From positions 1 to 24,462 of the forward strand of contig HF997963.1 in NCBI GenBank assembly GCA_000433635.1: a stretch of 24,462 bases of DNA, in the 5' to 3' direction. The stretch's first letter is position 1. Every line of letters starts with the position of its first letter. Shown here in pieces: positions 1-6,984 of the stretch. The DNA comes from Ruminococcus sp. CAG:254 (lineage in GTDB: Bacteria; Bacillota; Clostridia; Oscillospirales; Ruminococcaceae). Made by a program: the position numbers and the translations under genes. The notes beneath the pieces were generated by a model, which saw nothing but the letters and a program-made list of their open reading frames with translations, had not been told where the DNA came from and did no database searches.

Positions 1-750
1 GCGAAACTCTATCCTGCTCTGAAGAGCGACTGCCCACTGCGGGAAGATATTGTTGCCAAGGGCTTTGATATCATGATGGTTCGGGAATTGACTGGCGGTA
101 TCTACTTCGGCGAACGGGGCAGAAGAACTGGCAAGTATGGCGAAGAAGCCTATGATACCGAATGCTATAGCCGCATGGAAATTGAACGGATTGCAAAGGT
201 TGCCTTTGAAACCGCTCAGAAGCGGAACAAGAATGTCATCTCCATCGACAAGGCAAACGTACTGGAAAGCTCCCGTCTGTGGAGAGAAGTGGTACACGAA
301 GTTGCAAAGGATTATCCGGATGTAACTTGCACCGATATGCTCGTAGACAATGCAGCAATGCAGCTGGTCAAGAACCCAAGACAGTTTGACGTTGTTGTTA
401 CTTCTAATATGTTCGGCGACATTCTGTCGGATGAAGCTTCTCAGATTACCGGTTCAATCGGCATGCTGCCGTCTGCTTCTCTGGGCAGCACCAAGCGTGG
501 TCTGTATGAACCGATTCACGGCTCTGCTCCGGACATTGCCGGACAGAACAAGGCAAACCCAATTGCCACCATTCTTTCTGCTGCAATGATGCTGCGGTAT
601 TCGTTCGGTCTGATGGATGAAGCAAAGGCAATTGAAGATGCGGTTGACAAGTACTTAGAAGCTGGCTACCGGACTGCTGACCTCGCAAAGGAAGGCGTTA
701 CACCGCTGTCCTGCACGGAATGCACCGCAAAAATCATCGAACTGCTGTAA
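1..750 (+). CDS. leuB: 3-isopropylmalate dehydrogenase, C-terminal 249 residues (5' end outside window)
   Basis: LeuB oxidatively decarboxylates 3-isopropylmalate to 2-oxoisocaproate with NAD in cytoplasmic leucine biosynthesis. The frame is open from base 1, so about 100 N-terminal residues of the usual ~355 are missing. Visible family motifs, in order, are RELTGGIYFGERG, the substrate/metal region VDNAAMQL, GDILSDEASQITGSIGMLPS with its metal-binding aspartates, and the NAD-binding stretch YEPIHGSAPDIAGQNKANP. The related isocitrate and tartrate dehydrogenases share this fold, but the RELTGGIYFG and GSIGMLPSASLG forms fit LeuB best. The next gene starts 58 bases downstream with no terminator between, and ilvA follows, which fits a branched-chain amino acid operon. 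Function is confident from motifs; only the start is unseen. Confidence 0.95.
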   Translation, partial: AKLYPALKSDCPLREDIVAKGFDIMMVRELTGGIYFGERGRRTGKYGEEAYDTECYSRMEIERIAKVAFETAQKRNKNVISIDKANVLESSRLWREVVHEVAKDYPDVTCTDMLVDNAAMQLVKNPRQFDVVVTSNMFGDILSDEASQITGSIGMLPSASLGSTKRGLYEPIHGSAPDIAGQNKANPIATILSAAMMLRYSFGLMDEAKAIEDAVDKYLEAGYRTADLAKEGVTPLSCTECTAKIIELL

Positions 751-808
751 TGTTTTCCCTGTCGATTGTTCGACATCATTCGCAATAACGAAAAGAGGAT
801 GAACCTTT

Positions 809-2026
809 ATGACCTTAAAAGAAGAATTAGGATATGGACTGGATGCCCTTGTATTATTTCGGGGGTTACAGCAAAATCCAGTCATTCACGCCCTGATGGA
901 ATTTTGTCACGCAGATTCCAGCGACCTGGCAAACCAGATTCGGACATACAGTTCCATTGTGGCTGCTCTGTATCCGGCAACCGATAATCTCACGGATTAC
1001 ATGGAAAAAATCGTACTGGAAGAAGAAACCGTTTATGTCCAGCGAATCGGTGCGGGCGAAGCAGTTTCCGATGCCATGAAAAAGTGTCTGGAAACAGAAC
1101 TGCATCTGCTCCAGAAAATCGCTATGCTGACTTCCTCCCAGTTGCAGGCAGAAATGCCGTATTTCCCAGACCTGCCGACTTGGAACAACCGGAAAATCGA
1201 CTTGGCTGCCGCTTACCACAAACGTGTTGCAGACATCGGTAAGCATGGCTATGGCGTATATGCCCAGTATCACATGTTTACACTGGACGAAACCGGCGAC
1301 ATCATTCCAATCTGTTACCCAGACCCGATTGACTTAGACCACATGGTCGGCTACGAACAGGAACGGAATATTGTCATCGACAACACCAAAGCCCTGCTGA
1401 ACGGCAAATATGCTGCAAATGTATTGCTTGCCGGCGACGCTGGTACGGGAAAATCTGCAACCGTCAAGGCAATTGCCAATGCCTATCGGGAAGAAGGTCT
1501 GCGTCTGATTGAACTGACCAAAGACCAGTTGCGGTTTATTCCTCGCATTATGGAACATCTCTGCCGGAATCCGCTGAAATTCATCCTCTTTATTGATGAC
1601 CTGACATTCTCGGAAAATGACCCGAACTTCGGCACGCTCAAAGCAACATTAGAGGGCAGCATTGCTGCTCGTATGAAAAATACGGTAATCTATGCCACCA
1701 GTAACCGCCGTCATCTGGTCAAGGAAACCTTTGACGATGGTTCGGACAAGCACCAGAACGATACCGTTCAGGAACGGATTTCCCTCTCGGAACGGTTCGG
1801 CATTACCGTTACTTATACCAGACCGCAGAAAGAACTGTATCTGGAAATCGTCCACAGCTTGGCGGAACAGGCTGGCTTGCACATGGATGCATCGCAGCTG
1901 GACATGGAAGCCGAACAATTCGCACTCGGAAAATGCGGAAGAAGTGCCCGTGCTGCAAGACAATTTATTGATACGCTGCTGACCAAAGAGCCAACAGTGA
2001 CGGAAGGAGCAGAGTCATCATGCTGA
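809..2026 (+). CDS. DUF815-family AAA+ ATPase
   Basis: A 405-residue protein that matches the DUF815 family of AAA+ ATPases, whose substrate is unknown. The N-terminal ~185 residues are helical and lack a motif I know. The ATPase core starts near a DHMVGYEQER stretch and has Walker A GDAGTGKS at residues 209-216, Walker B FILFIDDL at about 258-265, and the family sequence YATSNRRHLV (sensor region) followed by ERISLSERFG with the likely arginine finger. The ATG has an AAGAGGA ribosome site nine bases upstream. It lies between leuB and ilvA and overlaps ilvA by seven bases (ATGCTGA), so translation of the two is probably coupled. No signal peptide or membrane segment is seen. A direct role in amino acid synthesis cannot be inferred from position alone; a chaperone-like role is only a guess. 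Confidence 0.9.
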   Translation: MTLKEELGYGLDALVLFRGLQQNPVIHALMEFCHADSSDLANQIRTYSSIVAALYPATDNLTDYMEKIVLEEETVYVQRIGAGEAVSDAMKKCLETELHLLQKIAMLTSSQLQAEMPYFPDLPTWNNRKIDLAAAYHKRVADIGKHGYGVYAQYHMFTLDETGDIIPICYPDPIDLDHMVGYEQERNIVIDNTKALLNGKYAANVLLAGDAGTGKSATVKAIANAYREEGLRLIELTKDQLRFIPRIMEHLCRNPLKFILFIDDLTFSENDPNFGTLKATLEGSIAARMKNTVIYATSNRRHLVKETFDDGSDKHQNDTVQERISLSERFGITVTYTRPQKELYLEIVHSLAEQAGLHMDASQLDMEAEQFALGKCGRSARAARQFIDTLLTKEPTVTEGAESSC

Positions 2027-3216
2027 CACTGGATAAAATTTATAAGGCAAGTCATGTGCTGCGGAGCGTTATCCGTAAAACAGACTTGATTCATGCACCG
2101 CTGGTCAATCCGGACAGCGAAATCTATCTGAAAACCGAAAACCTGCAAATTACGGGTTCTTTCAAAGTGCGTGGGGCATATTACATGATGTCGCAGCTGA
2201 CGGAAGAAGAAAAGGCAAGAGGGGTTATCGCCTGCTCTGCCGGCAACCATGCACAGGGCGTTGCACTGGCTGCTGCAAAGAATCATATCAAGTCCTTGAT
2301 TTGCCTGCCGGACGGTGCTCCGATTTCCAAGGTGGAAGCAACCAAGAGCTATGGTGCAGAAGTCTGCATGGTCAATGGCGTTTATGATGATGCCTACCAG
2401 AAGGCTCTGGAACTGAAAGAAGAAAAGAATTATACATTTGTACACCCGTTCGATAATGAAGATGTCATTGCCGGACAGGGTACAATTGGTCTGGAAATTT
2501 TAGAACAAATGCCAGATGTGGAAGCTGTCATTGTTCCAATCGGCGGCGGCGGTCTGATTTCCGGCGTTGCATTCGCCATCAAGAACCTCAACCCGAACAT
2601 CAAGGTTTATGGGGTTCAGGCAAGCGGTGCACCGAGTATGCGGAATTCCATTCGGGACGGCAAGATTGAATGCCTCGACCACGTTTCCACCATTGCAGAC
2701 GGCATTGCCGTGAAAGAACCGGGCGAACATACCTTCCAGTATGTCAGCCAGTATGTGGATGAAATCGTAACGGTTACAGATGACGAAATCTCTGCTGCAA
2801 TTCTGGCTCTGATTGAACGCCAGAAGTTGATTGCGGAAGGGGCTGGGGCTGCTTCTGTTGCTGCTGCCATGTTCAACAAAGTGCCGATTCAGGGCAAAAA
2901 GACCGTTTGTCTGGTATCCGGCGGTAATATTGATGTAACAATTCTGTCCCGTGTCATCAAGCGTGGCTTGCTGATGTCCGGCAGAACCAGCATGCTGAAC
3001 ATTGAACTGCTCGACAAGCCGGGGCAGCTGAAACTGGTTTCGGAAATCATTGCAGACATGGGCGGCAATGTCATCTCCATTCACCATGAACGTGCTAGTG
3101 AGGGTAGCGATGTCAACGGCTGCTTCCTGCGAATCACCATGGAAACGAGAGATTTCAACCACATTCAGCAAATCCGTGATGCCCTTACAAAGGCTGGTTT
3201 AAAGTTGGTAGACTGA
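2020..3216 (+). CDS. ilvA: threonine ammonia-lyase with C-terminal ACT domain
   Basis: PLP-dependent threonine dehydratase, converting threonine to 2-oxobutanoate and ammonia, the first step toward isoleucine. The PLP lysine is K49 in GSFKVRGA. The substrate loop SAGNHAQGVA and the phosphate-binding glycine loop GGGGLISG (residues 175-182) are present. From about residue 325 a single ACT domain follows (LLDKPGQLKLVSEII). At 398 residues this is the medium, single-ACT form, between the short catabolic TdcB and the two-ACT biosynthetic enzyme, so feedback control by an amino acid is likely but the ligand is unknown. The start overlaps the DUF815 stop by seven bases and has the ribosome site GGAAGGAG. 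leuB upstream argues for a biosynthetic role. ridA downstream encodes the enzyme that hydrolyses the enamine/imine this class of enzyme releases. Confidence 0.94.
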   Translation: MLTLDKIYKASHVLRSVIRKTDLIHAPLVNPDSEIYLKTENLQITGSFKVRGAYYMMSQLTEEEKARGVIACSAGNHAQGVALAAAKNHIKSLICLPDGAPISKVEATKSYGAEVCMVNGVYDDAYQKALELKEEKNYTFVHPFDNEDVIAGQGTIGLEILEQMPDVEAVIVPIGGGGLISGVAFAIKNLNPNIKVYGVQASGAPSMRNSIRDGKIECLDHVSTIADGIAVKEPGEHTFQYVSQYVDEIVTVTDDEISAAILALIERQKLIAEGAGAASVAAAMFNKVPIQGKKTVCLVSGGNIDVTILSRVIKRGLLMSGRTSMLNIELLDKPGQLKLVSEIIADMGGNVISIHHERASEGSDVNGCFLRITMETRDFNHIQQIRDALTKAGLKLVD

Positions 3217-3267
3217 TCTGCCGGCTGTTCCCATTCTGATTTTTCAACGAATAACAGCAAGGATTCT

Positions 3268-3394
3268 CCCACCGCTACAGGTAGTGAGAGAAATTGCAAA
3301 TAAGAAGTAACCATCAGTGGCGGACGGAGAGAAATCGCTCCCCCACTGACACGAGGTAAAACACAGTCAGCCCTCTGTGAAATTACCGACTGTG
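3268..3394 (+). promoter_or_regulatory. structured leader or intergenic RNA between ilvA and ridA
   Basis: Three hairpins can be drawn in the 200-base gap. The first is CGCTA(3273-3277)/TAGTG(3282-3286), flanked by TCTC/GAGA. The second is TCAGTGG(3314-3320)/CCACTGA(3343-3349) with an inner GGAG(3326-3329)/CTCC(3338-3341). The third is CACAGTC(3362-3368)/GACTGTG(3388-3394). The last has a competing pairing, CACAG(3362-3366) with CTGTG(3375-3379). No T-run follows, so these are not terminators. I do not recognise a riboswitch or T-box motif. Conserved structure is inferred only from pairing. Confidence 0.35.
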
Positions 3395-3422
3395 GATTGA
3401 AACAAGCGAAAGGATGTTTTTT

Positions 3423-3803
3423 ATGGAAACGATTTACACCAAAACTGCACCGGATGCCATCGGCCCGTATTCTCAGGCTGTTAAGATTGGCAACACCCTC
3501 TATTCCTCTGGTCAGATTGCCATCAATCCGGCAACCGGAAAGGTAGAAGCAACAGATATCGAGGGTCAGTCCCGTCAGGTCATGCAGAACCTTGCAGAAG
3601 TTCTGAAAGCAGCTGGTGCAAGCTTTGACAATGTTGTCAAGACAACCTGCTTTTTGAAGGACGTTGCAAAGGACTTTGCTGCATTCAATGCCATCTATGC
3701 AGAAGCAATGGGCGATAACAAGCCTGCAAGAAGCTGTGTTGGTGTTGCAGAACTGCCGAAGGGCGTTCTCGTAGAAGTAGAAGTGATTGCAGTCGTAGAA
3801 TAA
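3423..3803 (+). CDS. ridA: RidA family 2-iminobutanoate/2-iminopropanoate deaminase
   Basis: A cytoplasmic trimeric hydrolase that destroys the reactive enamine/imine intermediates released by PLP dehydratases such as threonine ammonia-lyase. At 126 residues it has the usual length. The family signature is clear: GPYSQAVKIG near the N-terminus, YSSGQIAINPATG, VVKTTCFLKD, and the C-terminal RSCVGVAELPKG..VEVEVIAV with the carboxylate-binding arginine at R103 and the active-site glutamate at E118 or E120. An in-frame ATG at 3414 falls inside the ribosome site (AAAGGATG); the ATG at 3423 has that site at normal spacing, so I choose it. Its position directly after ilvA matches its known biochemical partner. 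Confidence 0.95.
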   Translation: METIYTKTAPDAIGPYSQAVKIGNTLYSSGQIAINPATGKVEATDIEGQSRQVMQNLAEVLKAAGASFDNVVKTTCFLKDVAKDFAAFNAIYAEAMGDNKPARSCVGVAELPKGVLVEVEVIAVVE

Positions 3804-3846
3804 TTGCACGATTTTCACCCCCCTATCATAAAAAAGGGTGATTGTT

Positions 3847-4068
3847 ATGCAACTGCGAATTCGTGATTTGCGGGAAGACCACGACCTGACACAAAAACAG
3901 ATTGCTGCCTATTTGATGTGCGACCAATCTCTCTATTCCAAATACGAACGCATGGAACGAGAACTGCCGCTACATCTTGCAATCCAATTAGCACGCTTTT
4001 ATCATGTCAGTCTGGATTATCTGGTTGGAATGACCAACGAAAAGCAGCCGTATCCCGCAAAAAAATAA
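3847..4068 (+). CDS. small XRE/Cro-type helix-turn-helix regulator
   Basis: A 73-residue protein made almost wholly of an HTH_3 domain: LRIRDLREDHDLTQKQIA, then a recognition-helix region DQSLYSKYERMERELPL and the typical closing YHVSLDYLVGMT. There is no second domain, so it carries no visible ligand or dimerisation module. A GTG at 3838 overlaps the AAAGGG ribosome site; ATG 3847 lies eight bases after it and is preferred. It follows ridA by 43 bases and is closed by a strong terminator. Its targets are unknown; autoregulation would be common for such short XRE proteins, but no operator is evident. Confidence 0.88.
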   Translation: MQLRIRDLREDHDLTQKQIAAYLMCDQSLYSKYERMERELPLHLAIQLARFYHVSLDYLVGMTNEKQPYPAKK

Positions 4069-4084
4069 CCCTGCTTTTCCAAAG

Positions 4085-4117
4085 AAACCGTTTTGTCTTC
4101 GGGCAAGGCGGTTTTTT
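4085..4117 (+). terminator. rho-independent terminator after the XRE gene
   Basis: An 11-pair stem with two G-T pairs, AAACCGTTTTG(4085-4095)/CAAGGCGGTTT(4104-4114), with an eight-base loop, followed by a run of T to 4117. It ends transcription of the ridA/XRE unit just before the mtnN promoter. Confidence 0.9.
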
Positions 4118-4142
4118 GTTTGCTCGTGATTTTAATTTCTAC

Positions 4143-4171
4143 TTGCAACACGTTTTCAAATATGGTATACT
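4143..4171 (+). promoter_or_regulatory. sigma-A promoter of mtnN
   Basis: TTGCAA at 4143-4148 and TATACT at 4166-4171 are separated by 17 bases, with an extended -10 TG at 4163-4164. The mtnN start is 34 bases downstream. Confidence 0.85.
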
Positions 4172-4204
4172 AAAACCGTACTTCACAGAAAGGAAGAAAT
4201 CAAC

Positions 4205-4888
4205 ATGAGCAAAAGAATCGGTATCATTGGTGCAATGCCATCGGAATTGGTGGACATTCGAGCTGCACTCCCAAACTCCAACATCATCCGGAAATCCGGC
4301 TTTGATTACTATGTCAACCAGCTGGAAAACGGAACAGAAGTCATTCACGTTTGCAGCGGTATCGCAAAAGTCAACGCCGCTGTCTGCACACAAGCCCTCA
4401 TCGACAACTTCCAGCCGGACGCTATTATCAATGCCGGAATTGCTGGCGGTATGCACAGAGATGTCAAGGTGTGTGACATTGTCATTTCAGACGCTGTTTT
4501 GCCGCACGATTTGGATTTGCATTTCCTGAAAGACTATCCGCCGTACTGCGGCATTTTCTCCGCAGACAAACACCTGATGGAAGTCGCTGCAAAAACCTGC
4601 GACCAGCTGAACATGCAGCATCATTTCGGAAGCATTGTTTCCGGCGAAGCTTTTATTTCCGACAACGCTGTCAAGCAGGAGATTCAGGAACGCCTGCATC
4701 CAATGGCAGTCGATATGGAAAGTGCTGCGGTTGGACACTGCTGCTATCTGAACGAAATGCCGTTCGTTAGCATTCGCTGCATTTCCGACAATGCCGACGA
4801 TGAAGGGGCAATGTCATTCGACCAGTTTGAAAAAATTGCTGCAAAACGAGTTGCAGACTTGGTTTTAGAAATTGCAGCAGTCCTGTAA
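4205..4888 (+). CDS. mtnN: 5'-methylthioadenosine/S-adenosylhomocysteine nucleosidase
   Basis: Cytoplasmic N-ribosidase that splits methylthioadenosine and S-adenosylhomocysteine to adenine and the thioribose, supporting methyl-cycle and autoinducer-2 precursor formation. The 227-residue length is standard. The N-terminus GIIGAMPSEL carries the catalytic glutamate E14 (equivalent to E12 of the E. coli enzyme), followed by the phosphorylase-fold glycine region VCSGIAKVNAA and NAGIAGGM. The substrate-binding VDMESAA and the catalytic aspartate D195 in IRCISDNADD are intact. An AAAGGAAG site precedes the ATG. It has its own promoter and follows a terminator, so it is a separate transcription unit, possibly with the next gene. 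Confidence 0.95.
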   Translation: MSKRIGIIGAMPSELVDIRAALPNSNIIRKSGFDYYVNQLENGTEVIHVCSGIAKVNAAVCTQALIDNFQPDAIINAGIAGGMHRDVKVCDIVISDAVLPHDLDLHFLKDYPPYCGIFSADKHLMEVAAKTCDQLNMQHHFGSIVSGEAFISDNAVKQEIQERLHPMAVDMESAAVGHCCYLNEMPFVSIRCISDNADDEGAMSFDQFEKIAAKRVADLVLEIAAVL

Positions 4889-4977
4889 AAATTCCATCTG
4901 ATTTTTCATTCAGACAAACACTTTTTGAAGCGGCTTTGCATAGAATAACAACATCACACGATGAGGGGAGTTATTTC

Positions 4978-6003
4978 ATGCAGCCGCTTTCTTTTTTCTT
5001 TGACGACACCATTCCACTCCGCCTTTCTGAACAACATCCACAATTTCTTCTGTTATCCGGCGGAACGGCTGCCCTGAAAGAACGCCTGCTGCAAGCCGTT
5101 TCCAAAGCTGGAATGCAACAAGTTCAGCAACAATTCTACCATGCAAATGCACTCTGCGGTCTGTTCTTTCCCAATCTTCATCTCGTGTTTTTCGATGCAG
5201 ACCGATTTACCGTACTGCCCCGTCTGGGCTGTCCCGAACTGGATACTTATTCTATTTCGCTGCACGACTGCTATTCCAGTCAGATTCTGCAAAACCATGC
5301 AGAAGCCATTCGCTACAGCTATGCAGAATTACAGGAGAACGAAGAACACGCTCTGCTCCTGCAATCGGCAGCAGAACAGGCGTTCTCTCATTTCTGTTCC
5401 CTGACAGAATCGGCAGTGTCACCGGAACAGCTCCCCAAACATCCCCTTCCCCGTCATGCTGTCGAACACGGCACGCTGGAACTACGGCAGCTGCAAGGCT
5501 GCACACCGGAAGGCGTTCTCATGCAGCCCCTGCCCGCAGACTGGAACACGACTGTTCTGTTAGACCCTTGGTATACTGCCGGAAGCAGTTTCTTGGAACA
5601 GCTTTCCATGGAAGCCATCCAAAAGGGCTATCATGCCATTCTCTGCACCCATCCCCTGCAATTAGAATTGCCCGTGCAACTGCTCCTGCCGGAGCGAAAG
5701 CAGGCTTATATTTTACAGGGCAGCTTGTTCGGCGAACAGTTTCCGGAATGTGACACCTGTTCCCTGCAAGACTGCTATCCAGAACATACCCTGCAAGCAC
5801 AAATGGTACAAATGCAGCTGACGGCTGCCCTGCTGCAAAACAATATGAAAGCCTATACGGGCATGCTGCGAGTTGCACAAGGCGTTCGCACGGTCATGCA
5901 GCAATATTATCAGGTGGCGGAGAAACCCATTCAAATTCAAAAGCAATTGGCACAGCTGCTCTGTGCGTTTCATCAGGCAGAAATGAACCATTCAATTTGT
6001 TAA
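4978..6003 (+). CDS. degenerate PRK06851-like double P-loop-fold protein, probably without ATPase activity
   Basis: A 341-residue protein rich in glutamine and leucine. I read its layout as that of PRK06851-type putative ATPases, which have two P-loop halves. From memory the family reads '(KGG)PGTGKST' then 'DPDSLDG..iPel.v.ilDgTaPH'. Here the first half has LLLSGGTAALKE at 24-35, then YHANALCGLFFPNLHLVFFD at 54-73. A linker CTPEGVLMQPLP follows at 175-186. The second half has TTVLLDPWYTAGSSFLEQL at 191-209 and THPLQLELPVQLLLPERK at 224-241. The strand-loop-helix pattern is kept, but neither half has the GK[ST] of a Walker A motif. ATG 4978 has the ribosome site GAGGGGAG at good spacing; the longer frame from 4936 has none. 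There is no signal peptide. The family link is a pattern judgement and could be wrong; the function is unknown. Confidence 0.55.
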   Translation: MQPLSFFFDDTIPLRLSEQHPQFLLLSGGTAALKERLLQAVSKAGMQQVQQQFYHANALCGLFFPNLHLVFFDADRFTVLPRLGCPELDTYSISLHDCYSSQILQNHAEAIRYSYAELQENEEHALLLQSAAEQAFSHFCSLTESAVSPEQLPKHPLPRHAVEHGTLELRQLQGCTPEGVLMQPLPADWNTTVLLDPWYTAGSSFLEQLSMEAIQKGYHAILCTHPLQLELPVQLLLPERKQAYILQGSLFGEQFPECDTCSLQDCYPEHTLQAQMVQMQLTAALLQNNMKAYTGMLRVAQGVRTVMQQYYQVAEKPIQIQKQLAQLLCAFHQAEMNHSIC

Positions 6004-6082
6004 TTTTCTGTAAATCTTGCCGCTGCTTTTCTGCAAAGTTGAAATGATTTCCAGTGTTTCTTGCTGATTTTTCAGATGCAAC

Positions 6083-6176
6083 GCAAAAAAATTTTTTTGC
6101 AGTTTTTTTGAAAAAGTCACTGAAAAATAGAAAAAGTACCGAAATTTCGCTGTTTTTCTACCAAAAAAATTTTTTT
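6083..6176 (+). other. paired A7T7 tracts upstream of the tRNA promoter
   Basis: The 292-base gap before the first tRNA is strongly A/T-rich. It has two A7T7 blocks: the 18-base palindrome GC-A7-T7-GC at 6083-6100 and A7T7 at 6163-6176, 78 bases apart. A7T7 is intrinsically bent or unusual-groove DNA. The second block and the A-rich run to 6191 sit where an RNA polymerase alpha-subunit UP element would lie for the promoter at 6197. The first could also act as a weak terminator for the upstream gene. Confidence 0.5.
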
Positions 6177-6196
6177 GAAAAAATTGAAAAAAGGGG

Positions 6197-6225
6197 TTGA
6201 CAAATCGAATGAGATGGTGTATAAT
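6197..6225 (+). promoter_or_regulatory. consensus sigma-A promoter of the tRNA operon
   Basis: TTGACA at 6197-6202 and TATAAT at 6220-6225 with exactly 17 bases between, a full match to consensus at both boxes. It is followed after about 70 bases by the first tRNA. A stable-RNA operon would explain such strength. Confidence 0.93.
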
Positions 6226-6241
6226 AATACATGTCGTCACG

Positions 6242-6267
6242 GAGCGGTTGAAAAGAGCGGTTGAAAA
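6242..6267 (+). repeat. perfect 13-bp tandem duplication in the tRNA leader
   Basis: GAGCGGTTGAAAA occurs at 6242-6254 and immediately again at 6255-6267. It lies in the transcribed leader between the promoter and tRNA-Val. It may be a slippage product, or part of a leader involved in processing. Confidence 0.85.
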
Positions 6268-6295
6268 ACAAAAGTTCCGGAGAAGACAGAATGAT

Positions 6296-6371
6296 GGGAG
6301 CTTAGCTCAGCTGGGAGAGCATCTGCCTTACAAGCAGAGGGTCACAGGTTCGAGCCCTGTAGCTCCCACCA
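6296..6371 (+). tRNA. tRNA-Val(UAC)
   Basis: The acceptor stem GGGAGCT(6296-6302)/AGCTCCC(6361-6367) is perfect. The anticodon arm TCTGC-CTTACAA-GCAGA gives anticodon TAC. The T-loop GGTTCGAGCC is standard, and CCA is encoded at 6369-6371. It is the first of four tRNAs in one transcript. Confidence 0.97.
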
Positions 6372-6375
6372 AATT

Positions 6376-6452
6376 GGTCTGGTAGTTCAGTTGGTTAGAA
6401 CGCTGCCCTGTCACGGCAGAGGTCGTGGGTTCGAATCCCATCCAGATCGCCA
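6376..6452 (+). tRNA. tRNA-Asp(GUC)
   Basis: The acceptor stem GGTCTGG(6376-6382)/CCAGATC(6442-6448) contains one G-T pair. The anticodon arm CTGCC-CTGTCAC-GGCAG gives anticodon GTC. The T-arm GGGTTCGAATCCC is standard, the discriminator is G, and CCA is encoded to 6452. Four bases separate it from tRNA-Val. Confidence 0.97.
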
Positions 6453-6454
6453 TT

Positions 6455-6530
6455 GCGGATTTAGCTCATCTGGTAGAGCGCCACCTTGCCAAGGTGGAGG
6501 TAGCGAGTTCGAGCCTCGTAATCCGCTCCA
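6455..6530 (+). tRNA. tRNA-Gly(GCC)
   Basis: The acceptor stem GCGGATT(6455-6461)/AATCCGC(6520-6526) is perfect. The anticodon arm CCACC-TTGCCAA-GGTGG gives anticodon GCC. CCA is encoded at 6528-6530. Only two bases separate it from tRNA-Asp. Confidence 0.97.
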
Positions 6531-6533
6531 ATC

Positions 6534-6607
6534 GGCGCTATAGCCAAGTGGTAAGGCAAAGGTCTGCAACACCTTGATCCCCAGTTCAAATCTGGGTGGC
6601 GCCTCCA
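6534..6607 (+). tRNA. tRNA-Cys(GCA)
   Basis: The acceptor stem GGCGCTA(6534-6540)/TGGCGCC(6597-6603) contains one T-G pair. The anticodon arm AAGGT-CTGCAAC-ACCTT gives anticodon GCA. The T-loop reads AGTTCAAATCT and CCA is encoded at 6605-6607. It is the last tRNA before the operon terminator. Confidence 0.97.
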
Positions 6608-6622
6608 GAATCGTTTCTCTAT

Positions 6623-6663
6623 GGAGAATGAAAAAAGTCCGAGTAGGGCTTTTTTTGTTCTCC
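6623..6663 (+). terminator. rho-independent terminator of the tRNA operon
   Basis: The stem is GGAGAA(6623-6628)/TTCTCC(6658-6663) outside, and A-run-GTCC/GGGC-T-run inside around the loop GAGTA. The inner part, followed by T7 (6650-6656), is a classic terminator about 15 bases after tRNA-Cys. Confidence 0.88.
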
Positions 6664-6730
6664 ATTTTTCGTTTTCCCTCCCCGATTGCTCTGTTTGCGA
6701 GAATACTTTTCTACAAATATAGTAGCATAA

Positions 6731-6770
6731 AAAACAAGCGATATGGTTTTTTCTCCATATCGCTTGTTTT
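6731..6770. repeat. 16-bp perfect inverted repeat; probable decayed relative of the sbcC terminator
   Basis: AAAACAAGCGATATGG(6731-6746) and its exact complement (6755-6770) flank an eight-base T-rich loop. T-rich sequence follows on + and, on the - strand, T-runs flank it too, so it can terminate in both directions. The core AAGCGATATGG/CCATATCGCTT resembles the sbcC-end hairpin AAGCGGTA/TACCGCTT, and on the - strand the flank also carries a GAGAAAAC like the sbcC tail. It may be the oldest unit of the array to its right. Confidence 0.7.
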
Positions 6771-6984
6771 GTTTTCTCTTATTGAAACGGGCTGGAATCT
6801 CCCCTGCAAGCAAGTTTTACGTATAATGAAACGGCTGCGACACGGAAAGCATCTATCTATGATTTCTTTCTTGCCAACACAATGCATGATTTTCTCTACT
6901 CGATTTGTGGTACAAAATGTGAAAGATTTTCATCCGTGCAAGTGCAAGCCTATCCGGAAAACTGCTACATCTCACACAAAACAA
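6771..6984 (-). repeat. decayed copies of the sbcC 3'-end repeat
   Basis: There is no gene here. Read on the - strand, about 6870-6984 aligns with the 156-bp units: the joint TGTAGCAG-TTTTCCGGATAGGCTTG at about 6944-6968 matches the units' TGTAGCAG-CTTTTCGAATAGGCTTG. A frame then shows RVEK followed three residues later by CVGKK, as in the SbcC end RVEKTPCGSRAVCVGKK but with an internal deletion. A still weaker match to the joint, with ATGCTTTCCGTG and GCAGCCGTTTC, lies near 6820-6860. Frames are broken by stops and indels. The alignment was made by eye. Confidence 0.55.

Noticed and set aside
3217..3422. T-box or known riboswitch before ridA
   Set aside because: The T-box sequence AGGGTGG..ACCGCG and any terminator T-run are absent, and I recognise no other class. 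It is kept only as an unclassified structured leader.
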